This document shows positions 41,721 through 48,244 of a stretch of 64,000 bases of DNA, piece by piece. Each line of letters starts with the position of its first letter. Position 1 is the first letter of the stretch. The DNA is from Palsa-506 sp963786975 (GTDB lineage Bacteria > Actinomycetota > Actinomycetes > Streptosporangiales > Streptosporangiaceae). The stretch is taken from contig CAWBBE010000005.1 in NCBI GenBank assembly GCA_963786975.1, positions 310,001 through 374,000 on the forward strand. The letters run 5' to 3'. The notes under the pieces are model-generated. The model had not been told where the DNA came from. It made no database searches and saw nothing but the letters and a program-made list of their open reading frames with translations. The position numbers and the translations under genes are program-made.

Positions 41721-42149
41721 TTAGACGAGTCGCACGCCGTCGTGAGCGCGGATAGCTGGCGGGGTAGCGAAGTCAAGCGCGTCGAGCACCCGCACGACGT
41801 AGGCCTGGTCGGCCAGCCCGGCGACCTCGTCACGATTAGCCCAGCGGACCTCGGCGGTCTCGCTGGCCGTGGTCAGGGCCCCCCCGGTCTGGCGGCAGCG
41901 GAATACCAGGGCGACGATGCCCTGGCTCATGTTCTTGTAGACGCCGGTCAGCGCGAACGGCTCGACCTGGAGGCCGGTTTCCTCCGCAACCTCGCGGCGC
42001 AGCCCTTCGGCGATGTCCTCGTCCAGCTCCAGGACGCCGCCGGGCGGCTCCCAGTGCCCGTTATCGCGTCGCCGGATGAGCAGAGCCCGGTCCTGATCAT
42101 CGACCACGACGGCGGCGACGCTCACCGAGTGGCGTGGGCTGTCTGTCAC
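41721..42149 (-). CDS. NUDIX hydrolase
   Basis: 142 residues from GTG 42149 (VTDSPRHSVSVAAVVVDDQD); the frame extends upstream to 42203 but that would overlap the putative operator. The NUDIX box is complete: GGVLELDEDIAEGLRREVAEETGL (residues about 48-71), with preceding RRRDNGHWEPP. The enzyme hydrolyses a nucleoside diphosphate linked to another moiety and needs Mg2+. Divergent from a GntR regulator with only 68 bp between, a pairing common in actinobacteria that suggests shared control. Confidence 0.85.
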   Translation of the reverse strand: MTDSPRHSVSVAAVVVDDQDRALLIRRRDNGHWEPPGGVLELDEDIAEGLRREVAEETGLQVEPFALTGVYKNMSQGIVALVFRCRQTGGALTTASETAEVRWANRDEVAGLADQAYVVRVLDALDFATPPAIRAHDGVRLV

Positions 42150-42182
42150 GGATGCGGTCCCTTCCGGCGCTACTGTAGCCCA

Positions 42183-42207
42183 GTACATCACACGTATAGA
42201 CATGTAC
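42183..42207. promoter_or_regulatory. Putative GntR operator between NUDIX and GntR genes
   Basis: GTACAT (42183-42188) and ATGTAC (42202-42207) form an inverted repeat spaced by 13 bases (CACACGTATAGAC), inside the 68-bp divergent intergenic region and only 10 bases before the GntR start. HutC-type regulators bind similar GT-N-TA-N-AC-like sites near their own promoters. Confidence 0.45.
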
Positions 42208-42217
42208 AGGAGTATTC

Positions 42218-43006
42218 GTGTCAGGCGATCTAGCTGCCGTCCTCGGCACCCTCGACCCTACAAGCGACCGCGCGGTTTTCCGGCAGATCGCCGACCACCT
42301 GCGCGAGGCCATCGAGAAGGGGCGCCTGGCCGAGAACGAGCAGGTCCCTTCCGAGACGATGCTCGTCGGGCACTACGGCGTGGCCCGGATGACCGTCCGC
42401 AACGCGATCCAGGTACTCCAGGCCGATGGCCTGGTCCTCGCCGAGCACGGCCGGGGAGTGTTCGTCCGGCCCCGGCCGCCGGTCCGGCGGCTGGCCTCGG
42501 ACCGGTTCGCCCGCCATAACCGGGAGCAGGGCAAGGCGGCGTTCATCGCCGAGGCCGAGCAGGCGGGCAGCAGGCCCGAGGTGGACAGCATCGTGATCCG
42601 CGAGGAGCACTCGTCCCGCGACGTCTCTTCCCGGCTGGGCACTGCCCGCAAGGTGCTGGCCCGGCACCGCCGGTACCTGCTCGACGGCCGACCGGTCGAG
42701 ACGGCGGTGTCCTACATCCCGCTGGACATCGCCCGCGGTACCCCGATCGCCGCGGCGAATCCAGGGCCCGGCGGCATCTACGCCCGCCTGGAGGAAACCG
42801 GGCATACCCTGGACCACTTCGACGAGGAAGTCCGGTCCCGGATGCCCATGCCTGACGAGGCCCGCGCGCTGCGGCTGTCCCCCGGCGTCCCGGTGTTTCA
42901 CCTGGTCCGCACCGCCTACGACAGCGAGGGCCGCGCGGTCGAGGTCTGCGACACGATCATGGCCGCCGACGCTTACGTCCTGGCTTACAGCCTCCCTGCC
43001 CGGTAG
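42218..43006 (+). CDS. GntR family regulator, HutC subfamily
   Basis: 262 residues, GTG 42218, with AGGAG seven bases upstream. N-terminal winged helix (residues 17-85): AVFRQIADHLREAIEKGRLA, QVPSETMLVGHYGVARMTVR and DGLVLAEHGRGVFVR. The C-terminal UTRA ligand-binding domain covers about 95-255 (VLARHRRYLLDGRPVETAVS, YIPLDIARGTPIA, GVPVFHLVRTAYDSEGRAVE). It probably represses itself and the divergent NUDIX gene until a small effector binds. Confidence 0.87.
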   Translation: MSGDLAAVLGTLDPTSDRAVFRQIADHLREAIEKGRLAENEQVPSETMLVGHYGVARMTVRNAIQVLQADGLVLAEHGRGVFVRPRPPVRRLASDRFARHNREQGKAAFIAEAEQAGSRPEVDSIVIREEHSSRDVSSRLGTARKVLARHRRYLLDGRPVETAVSYIPLDIARGTPIAAANPGPGGIYARLEETGHTLDHFDEEVRSRMPMPDEARALRLSPGVPVFHLVRTAYDSEGRAVEVCDTIMAADAYVLAYSLPAR

Positions 43007-43135
43007 CGGCACGCCTGGCGCGTGCACGCCGTCCGCGTTACCCTCTGCGGACCCGGCCGGGGCAGCTGCCGCGACGATCGACGCCGGCTCGCCTTCACGA
43101 CAGGCGCCGGCACTGAGCCTGCAACGGAGGGCAGC

Positions 43136-43744
43136 ATGACTGAGACAGTGCGGGTGCCGGGCGGCGAGGGCCGCGCCGTCGCGGTGCGGGCCGGCCAGTC
43201 CTTCCGCGTGGTGGACGTGGCCGGCGGCCAGGTAGGCGACCTGTTCGCGTTCACCGCGACGGATCCGGGCGAGTTCGCCAGTGCGGAGCACACCAGGCTG
43301 GCGATCGCGAAGCTGTTCCCGCGGCCGGGGGACCCGCTGCTCACGAACCGCCGCCGCCCGATCCTGATCGCGGCCGAAGACACCTCGCCCGGGTGGCATG
43401 ACATGCTCTACGCCGCCTGCGACCCGGCCCGCTACGCGCTGCTCGGCGCGGCGCCGTCACACCGGTCCTGTGCGGGAAACCTGCGCGAGGCGATGCGCGG
43501 CCAGGGACTCGACGTGGCCGCGATTCCGCAGCCCATCAACGTGTTCATGGACGTCAGGGCCGAGCCTGACGGGACCCTGGCGTCCCGCCCGGCCTCGTCC
43601 GGGCCAGGCGACTACATCGCCTTCCGCGCGGTCCAGGACTGCCTTGTGGTGCTGTCCAGCTGCCCGATGGACCTGGTGCCGATCAGCTCCGGCGGCATCA
43701 CGCCATTGGACTTGCAGATGTACGAGACGCCCGCCGCCCGCTGA
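43136..43744 (+). CDS. DUF1989 / urea carboxylase-associated family protein
   Basis: 202 residues from ATG 43136, with GGAGG six bases upstream. Family features: AVRAGQSFRVVDVAGGQVGD (about residues 17-36), SAEHTRLAIAKLFPRPGDPL with the SxxHT motif, HRSCAGNLREAM and LVVLSSCPMDLVPISSGGIT. The Cys and His residues are those expected to bind a metal. Members occur next to urea carboxylase/allophanate hydrolase genes and act in guanidine or urea derivative metabolism, but neither partner is here; an agmatinase lies 39 kb away. Single gene. Confidence 0.8.
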   Translation: MTETVRVPGGEGRAVAVRAGQSFRVVDVAGGQVGDLFAFTATDPGEFASAEHTRLAIAKLFPRPGDPLLTNRRRPILIAAEDTSPGWHDMLYAACDPARYALLGAAPSHRSCAGNLREAMRGQGLDVAAIPQPINVFMDVRAEPDGTLASRPASSGPGDYIAFRAVQDCLVVLSSCPMDLVPISSGGITPLDLQMYETPAAR

Positions 43745-43857
43745 GTTCCGCCCCGCCCGGCAGGTGCCAGCGCGGTTACCCGGGCCGGCATGGCGCGGCC
43801 TGGTATTTGCGTTGACGTCGAGGTGAAGGTCTAGCGTCCAGGCCGAGGGAGTGATCG

Positions 43858-44274
43858 ATGCGGATCGGCGATCTGGCGCGGCAGGCGGGCGTGAGCACGC
43901 GGACACTGCGCCATTACGAAGAGCTGGGCCTGCTGACGCCCAGGCGGACCGCCAATGGCTACCGGGACTACGCCGGGGCCGAGCTGCGGGCCGTGGCGGA
44001 GATCCGCTCGCTGGCCGATCTCGGGTTCACGCTGGAGGAAACCCGGCCGTTCGTGGACTGCCTGCGGGCGGGCAACCCGCTCGGCGGCAGCTGCCCGGAC
44101 TCGATCATGGTGTACCGGCGCAAGCTCGGCGAGGTCGACGGATACCTCGCCCGGCTGTCGCAGGTGCGCGCGGAGTTGCAGGCGCAGCTCGCGCAGGCGC
44201 TGGCCGTGCGGGCACGGTCCGCGGCGGACCCGCGATGCGAGTTCTCCCGGCGCGCCCCGGTCCCTCCGCAGTAA
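43858..44274 (+). CDS. MerR family transcriptional regulator
   Basis: 138 residues, ATG 43858, behind GAGGGAG. The MerR winged helix is intact: MRIGDLARQAGVSTRTLRHY and EELGLLTPRRTANGYRDYAG, followed by IRSLADLGFTLEETRPFVDC. A long dimerisation coiled coil follows (YRRKLGEVDGYLARLSQVRA). Two cysteines (VDC, GGSC) might sense redox state or a metal. TTGACG at 43812-43817 with GGTC and TAGCGT downstream may be its promoter/operator. Thioredoxin follows 49 bases later, so it probably regulates a thiol-stress unit including itself. Confidence 0.85.
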   Translation: MRIGDLARQAGVSTRTLRHYEELGLLTPRRTANGYRDYAGAELRAVAEIRSLADLGFTLEETRPFVDCLRAGNPLGGSCPDSIMVYRRKLGEVDGYLARLSQVRAELQAQLAQALAVRARSAADPRCEFSRRAPVPPQ

Positions 44275-44323
44275 CGGACCGGCGGCCGGCCATAAGGGGC
44301 CGGCTGGCCACGACAGAGGGAGC

Positions 44324-44704
44324 ATGAAAATGTCTGCAGGAATCGCGAGTCAGGCCGGCCCGGTGGCCCCGGTGACCGACGCGAATTTCGCCGAGCTGGT
44401 ACTTGGCTCGGAGATCCCGGTGCTAGTCGACTTCTGGGCACAGTGGTGCGGCCCGTGCCTGATGATGGCCCCGGTGCTGAGGCAGATCGCCACTGAGCAC
44501 GCGGGCCAGCTGCGCGTGGTCTCATTGAACGCGGACGAGAACCCGGTCACCACGATGCAGCGGGCGGTGCTAGCCATGCCCACGCTGCAGCTGTACGTGG
44601 CAGGCGAGCTAGTCGCGCAGATCGTCGGCGCCCGGCCCAAGTCGGCGCTGATCCGGGAGCTCAGCAACCACCTGTCGGCCCTGGCCGGGCGCGCGGCCGG
44701 CTGA
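44324..44704 (+). CDS. trxA: Thioredoxin
   Basis: 126 residues, ATG 44324, behind GAGGGAGC. The thioredoxin fold is clear: VTDANFAELVLGSEIPVLVD, FWAQWCGPCLMMAPVLRQIA with the WCGPC active site near residue 43, NADENPVTTMQRAVLAMPTL with the cis-Pro, and GELVAQIVGARP. The residue after the second Cys is Leu instead of the common Lys. It reduces protein disulfides using thioredoxin reductase, which is not in the window. It sits directly downstream of the MerR gene, which may control it. Confidence 0.92.
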   Translation: MKMSAGIASQAGPVAPVTDANFAELVLGSEIPVLVDFWAQWCGPCLMMAPVLRQIATEHAGQLRVVSLNADENPVTTMQRAVLAMPTLQLYVAGELVAQIVGARPKSALIRELSNHLSALAGRAAG

Positions 44705-44783
44705 CCGCCCAGCCGGATCTGCGCCGGAGCCGCGGTCAGACCGGGCCTGGCCGCCAACTATCCTCACTTGGGGGTCCAGGCGG

Positions 44784-45593
44784 ATGGGGAGCAGGCAGCC
44801 GGTGTCCAAGGCCAACAGAGGCAGGCAGCAAGCCCGCGCAAAGGTCGCCCAGATGCGGGCCGCCGAAGCTCGCCGCAAGCGGCGGCGTAACTGGATCGCC
44901 GGCATCGGCGCGGCGGTCGTGCTGATCATCGCTGCGGTGGGCATCGGGCTGGCGGTGAGCGGCGGCGGCAGCGCGGGCTCAAGCGCCGCGGGCGGCGGCC
45001 AGCCGCAGCTCAAGCTGGCGTCGCTCGGCACGCTGGGCACGCTCAAGCCGCCGGCCGGCGGCAGCAGCCCGGGACCCGAGGGCGGCGTCCCGGTGCCCGC
45101 CGCGCAGCCGCTGGCCAGCGCGGCCACCGCGGCGGCAGGCAACCGCGTCGACGGGATCAGCTGCCAGTCCAGCGAGCAGACGATCTTCCACATCCACGCG
45201 CACCTGACCGTTTTCGTGCACGGATCGCCGCGCCAGATTCCGGCCGCCATCGGGATTCCCGGCGGCCAGGCGCAGAACACCCCGCAGGGCCCGTTCATCT
45301 CTACCGGCACCTGCTTTTACTGGCTGCACACGCACGCCGCCGACGGCATCATTCACATTGAATCCCCGGTGCGGCGGACGTTCACGCTGGGCGACTTCTT
45401 CGACTTGTGGAGACAGCCGCTCGGCCCGAATCAGGTGGGCCCGGCGACCGGGCCGGTGGTCGCGATCTACAACGGCCGACGATACGAGGGCAACCCGCGC
45501 GACATCCCGCTGAACGCGCACGCCCAGATCCAGCTGGAGGTCGGCAAGCCGCTGATTGCCCCGGTAACGATCAATTTCCCGAACGGCCTCTAG
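44784..45593 (+). CDS. Membrane-anchored protein with conserved HxHxH motif
   Basis: 269 residues, ATG 44784. A very basic N-terminus (RRKRRRN) leads to one transmembrane helix (WIAGIGAAVVLIIAAVGIGL), then a Gly/Ser/Pro linker to about residue 115, so the protein is anchored with its C-terminal domain outside. That domain has IFHIHAHLTVFVHGSPRQIP (three His in HIHAH), a cysteine before it, then CFYWLHTHAADGIIHIESP with more His, TFTLGDFFDLW and a beta-rich end. The clustered histidines suggest metal binding. I recognise it as a conserved actinobacterial family without a known function. Confidence 0.7.
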   Translation: MGSRQPVSKANRGRQQARAKVAQMRAAEARRKRRRNWIAGIGAAVVLIIAAVGIGLAVSGGGSAGSSAAGGGQPQLKLASLGTLGTLKPPAGGSSPGPEGGVPVPAAQPLASAATAAAGNRVDGISCQSSEQTIFHIHAHLTVFVHGSPRQIPAAIGIPGGQAQNTPQGPFISTGTCFYWLHTHAADGIIHIESPVRRTFTLGDFFDLWRQPLGPNQVGPATGPVVAIYNGRRYEGNPRDIPLNAHAQIQLEVGKPLIAPVTINFPNGL

Positions 45594-45662
45594 CTGATCA
45601 ATTCCACTGGCGGCCGCAAGCTGGCCGGCGCTGGCCCGGCCCGGCGACGCGCCGGACATCGG

Positions 45663-46105
45663 TCACGACAGCAAGTAGTAGACCTCGGTCCTCAGCTCGG
45701 CCGGATCGTCGCGGTGCGGCCCGTAGACCTCCCAGCGCGGGCCGCTGGCCGCCGCCCCTGTTCGGCGCACCAGCCGCGCACCGCCCGGTGGGCCGACGCC
45801 AGGCCCGCGTACGGTCCGCGGTGAACGGTCACCGCCACCTGCCCCGCCGGCAGCGCGGACGCCACCACCCGCCCGGTGAGCGGGCACGGCTGGCGCAACT
45901 CGACGCCGATCTCGACATGCGGCACCTCGTCCCGGTACAGCATGACGTTGCGGCAGCCGCGGTGGACCCCGCCCGCGCGCAGGCACGCCCACACCTCGTC
46001 CAGCAGTTCCTTCCACAGCGCCGGGAACTCCTGCCACGTGGTTGCCGCAGCAACCACCGCGGTCGGCCGGGCCGTGACGTCCGTGACTGTCACCTGGTAG
46101 CTCAT
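45663..46105 (-). pseudogene. GyrI-like / AraC effector-binding domain protein, one frameshift
   Basis: ATG 46105: MSYQVTVTDVTARPTAVVAA, FPALWKELLDEVWACLRAGG, NVMLYRDEVPHVEIGVELRQ and ALPAGQVAVTVHRGPYAGLA are typical of GyrI-like small-molecule-binding domains. One base is missing in the C run 45755-45758; with it the end reads ASGPRWEVYGPHRDDPAELR and TEVYYLLS to the stop at 45663, for exactly 147 residues. The WEVYGPHxDDPxxxRTEVxxL end is a family hallmark, so the correction is well supported. Stand-alone effector-binding proteins buffer or modify small ligands. Convergent with the His-rich membrane protein. Confidence 0.78.
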
Positions 46106-46274
46106 CTGCCTCCTTCAGCCGCCCGGACGCCAACCGGCGGCCGTGCCATCGCCGCCGGCCCGGATGGCGGGCGGGCTGCCCGGGCAGCCCGCAGCGTGAC
46201 CCGGGACCAAGGCCCCTGGCGGAATGGCGCCCGGGCGCGACGCTTGAACTGGGACGGGTAACGCAGGAGGCGCC

Positions 46275-46388
46275 ATGCCAGTTGCTCAGGGCAACAGGCG
46301 AAACGCTACCGTCCGGCCAGCCGAAGAGATGTGCCGGGCCGTCGGCGAGCGTGATGAGCCGCGTCATGACCTGCTGCCGGAAGCGTGA
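46275..46388 (+). CDS. Possible 37-residue ORF before the WS/DGAT gene
   Basis: ATG 46275 lies five bases after AGGAGG, a near-ideal ribosome binding site, and the frame (MPVAQGNRRNATVRPAEEMC to HDLLPEA) stops at 46388, six bases before the GTG of the WS/DGAT remnant. No family is recognisable and the opposite strand is also open. It could be a small leader protein or chance. Confidence 0.3.
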   Translation: MPVAQGNRRNATVRPAEEMCRAVGERDEPRHDLLPEA

Positions 46389-46394
46389 ACCTCG

Positions 46395-47465
46395 GTGCGC
46401 GCAGACACCCGCGGGGCTGGCCGGCCGGACTGGCTGAGCCCGCTTGACGTCAGCAACCTGCGCATCGAGGACCACGGGCTGCCCATGCAAGTCGCGGCGC
46501 TCGCCGTGCTCGATCGCGCCCCGCTGGCCGATGTGCCGGGGCAGCCGCGCCTCGATGCCGTATGCGCCGTAATTGAGCAGCGCCTGCACCTGGCGCCGCG
46601 GCTGCGTCAGGTGCTCTACCGGCCGCGATTCGGCCTGGGACCGCCGGTATGGGCCGATGACGCCAGCTTCGATATCCGGCGGCATGTCCGGACCCGGGCC
46701 GTGGCCGCCCCCGGCGGCGAGGCAGAACTGCTGGCCCTCTGCTCGGAGCTGGACGAGCAGCCGCTGAGCCGGGCCCGGCCGCTATGGGAAATGTGGCTGC
46801 TGACCGGGCTGCATGACCGCACCGCCGCCTTGTTCGTCCGCTTGCATCACGTTGTCGCCGACGGCGTCGCGGCCATGGCCATGATCGGCGCGCTGCTGGA
46901 CCCCGCTCCGGGTGCGCCGGCTCCGGACCAGCCACCCTGGCTGCCGGTGCCCAGGCCGGGCGCACCGGAACTGCGGGAACCAGGTGGGAGTCATGCTCGC
47001 CCCGCTGCCCGTCGGCGACCGTGATCCGGCCGCCGGCTCGCGCGGATCGTCCGGGCCACCGCGGAGCGCAAGCGGCTGCCCCCGTACCAGCCCGGCGGCC
47101 GTGTCCTGCAGCGCGTGATGGTACGGACGATGTCCCGCCAGCGCCTGGTCAACGTGCTGGTCAGCAACTTGCGCGGCCCGCCCGGGCCGCTGTACTTCGC
47201 GGGCGCGCAGGTCATAGAGGTATTCCAGTTCGGGGTAGTGCAGGGGAACGTCGCCGTCAGTGTCGGCGCGCTGTCGTTTGCGGGCCGGCTGAACTTTGAC
47301 ATCGTCGGCGACCCGGCGGCCGTTCCCGACCTAGCGGTGTTCGCCCAGGGGCTGTCCGGTGCCCTGGAGCAGCTGGGCGTCCGGGTCATGGCCCGGCCCG
47401 GGGCGGCCGTGCCGGCGACTCCGGACCAGGCCGGCCGAGATCGGGGCGAAAGTCCCGGCGGCTAG
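46395..47465 (+). pseudogene. Wax ester synthase/diacylglycerol acyltransferase (WS/DGAT), internally deleted
   Basis: GTG 46395. The N-terminal half is intact: LSPLDVSNLRIEDHGLPMQV and RPLWEMWLLTGLHDRTAALF, with the catalytic FVRLHHVVADGVAAMAMIGA (HHxxxDG). After PGAPELRE the text jumps, in another frame, to NQVGVMLAPLPVGDRDPA, a block that in full proteins lies more than 100 residues later. It then returns to the first frame for RIVRATAERKRLPPYQPGGR, VNVLVSNLRGPPGPLYFAGA and the family C-terminus. About a quarter of the usual 460 residues is missing and two frame changes are needed, so the gene is probably dead. The family makes wax esters and triacylglycerols. Confidence 0.78.
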
Positions 47466-47571
47466 GGACGCGCGCCTCTTCAGGCGGTCACCCGGACGCG
47501 CCATGGTGGGATATGGGCGGCATAACCGGCCCGTCAATCCGGGATGGCCAGGGACAAGAAGGTGAGAGGCC

Positions 47572-48114
47572 ATGCGGACACTAGTGGTCTACGCGAGCAA
47601 GCATGGTGCCACGCGGGGCATCGCCGAGCGGATCGCCAGCAAGCTGTGCGAACACGGGCTGCAGGCCGAGGCGCGCCAGGCGGCCGCGGCGGGCAACCTG
47701 GCCGACTGGGACGCGTTCATCATCGGCAGCGCCGTCTACGCCGGACGCTGGCAGAAGGAAGCCGCGCATTTCGTGCGGCGCAACCGCGCGGTACTGGCGA
47801 GCAAGCCGGCGTGGCTGTTCAGCAGCGGACCGCTGGGCACCGAGGCCATCGATGCCCGGGGGCGCGACGCGAAGGCCGCGGCGCAGCCGAGGGAGATGAC
47901 CGAGTTCGAGGCGCTGATCGGCGCTGAGGGCCATCGTGTCTTCTTCGGCGCGCTCGACCCGGACCGGCTCGGCGCCGCCGGGCGGCTGATGCGGAAGACG
48001 TCAGCGGGCGCGGCGCTGCTTCCCGCGGGCGACTTCCGGGACTGGGCCGAGATCGAGTCGTGGGCCGGCCAGATTGCCCGCGAGCTGCGCCGGGAGCCCG
48101 CGACGCGCCGGTGA
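47572..48114 (+). CDS. Flavodoxin domain protein (HemG-like)
   Basis: 180 residues, ATG 47572, with GAGAGG upstream. FMN-phosphate loop TLVVYASKHGATRGIAERIA at the N-terminus, then DWDAFIIGSAVYAGRWQKEA and AWLFSSGPLGTEA, the pattern of flavodoxin-domain proteins related to the protoporphyrinogen oxidase HemG. It would bind FMN and carry electrons. Actinobacteria make haem through coproporphyrin, so a true HemG role is unlikely; general redox or menaquinone-linked stress function is more plausible. Followed after about 130 bp by the P-type ATPase. Confidence 0.82.
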   Translation: MRTLVVYASKHGATRGIAERIASKLCEHGLQAEARQAAAAGNLADWDAFIIGSAVYAGRWQKEAAHFVRRNRAVLASKPAWLFSSGPLGTEAIDARGRDAKAAAQPREMTEFEALIGAEGHRVFFGALDPDRLGAAGRLMRKTSAGAALLPAGDFRDWAEIESWAGQIARELRREPATRR

Positions 48115-48244
48115 CGGCGGCGGTTACCCGTACCGCGACGCGCCCCCCGGCAGGTGCCGCGGACGCCGCGGTGCCGGAGATCCGTCTCCGCCGGGTCCTT
48201 CGGCCCGGTTGGCAATTCCGTCTGCCGCGGTCAAGAATTGCCTG

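Noticed and set aside
43812..43837. TTGACG...TAGCGT as a promoter of the MerR gene
   Set aside because: The spacing of 14 bases fits neither a normal sigma-70 promoter nor the 19-bp MerR arrangement, so it is mentioned only as a possibility.
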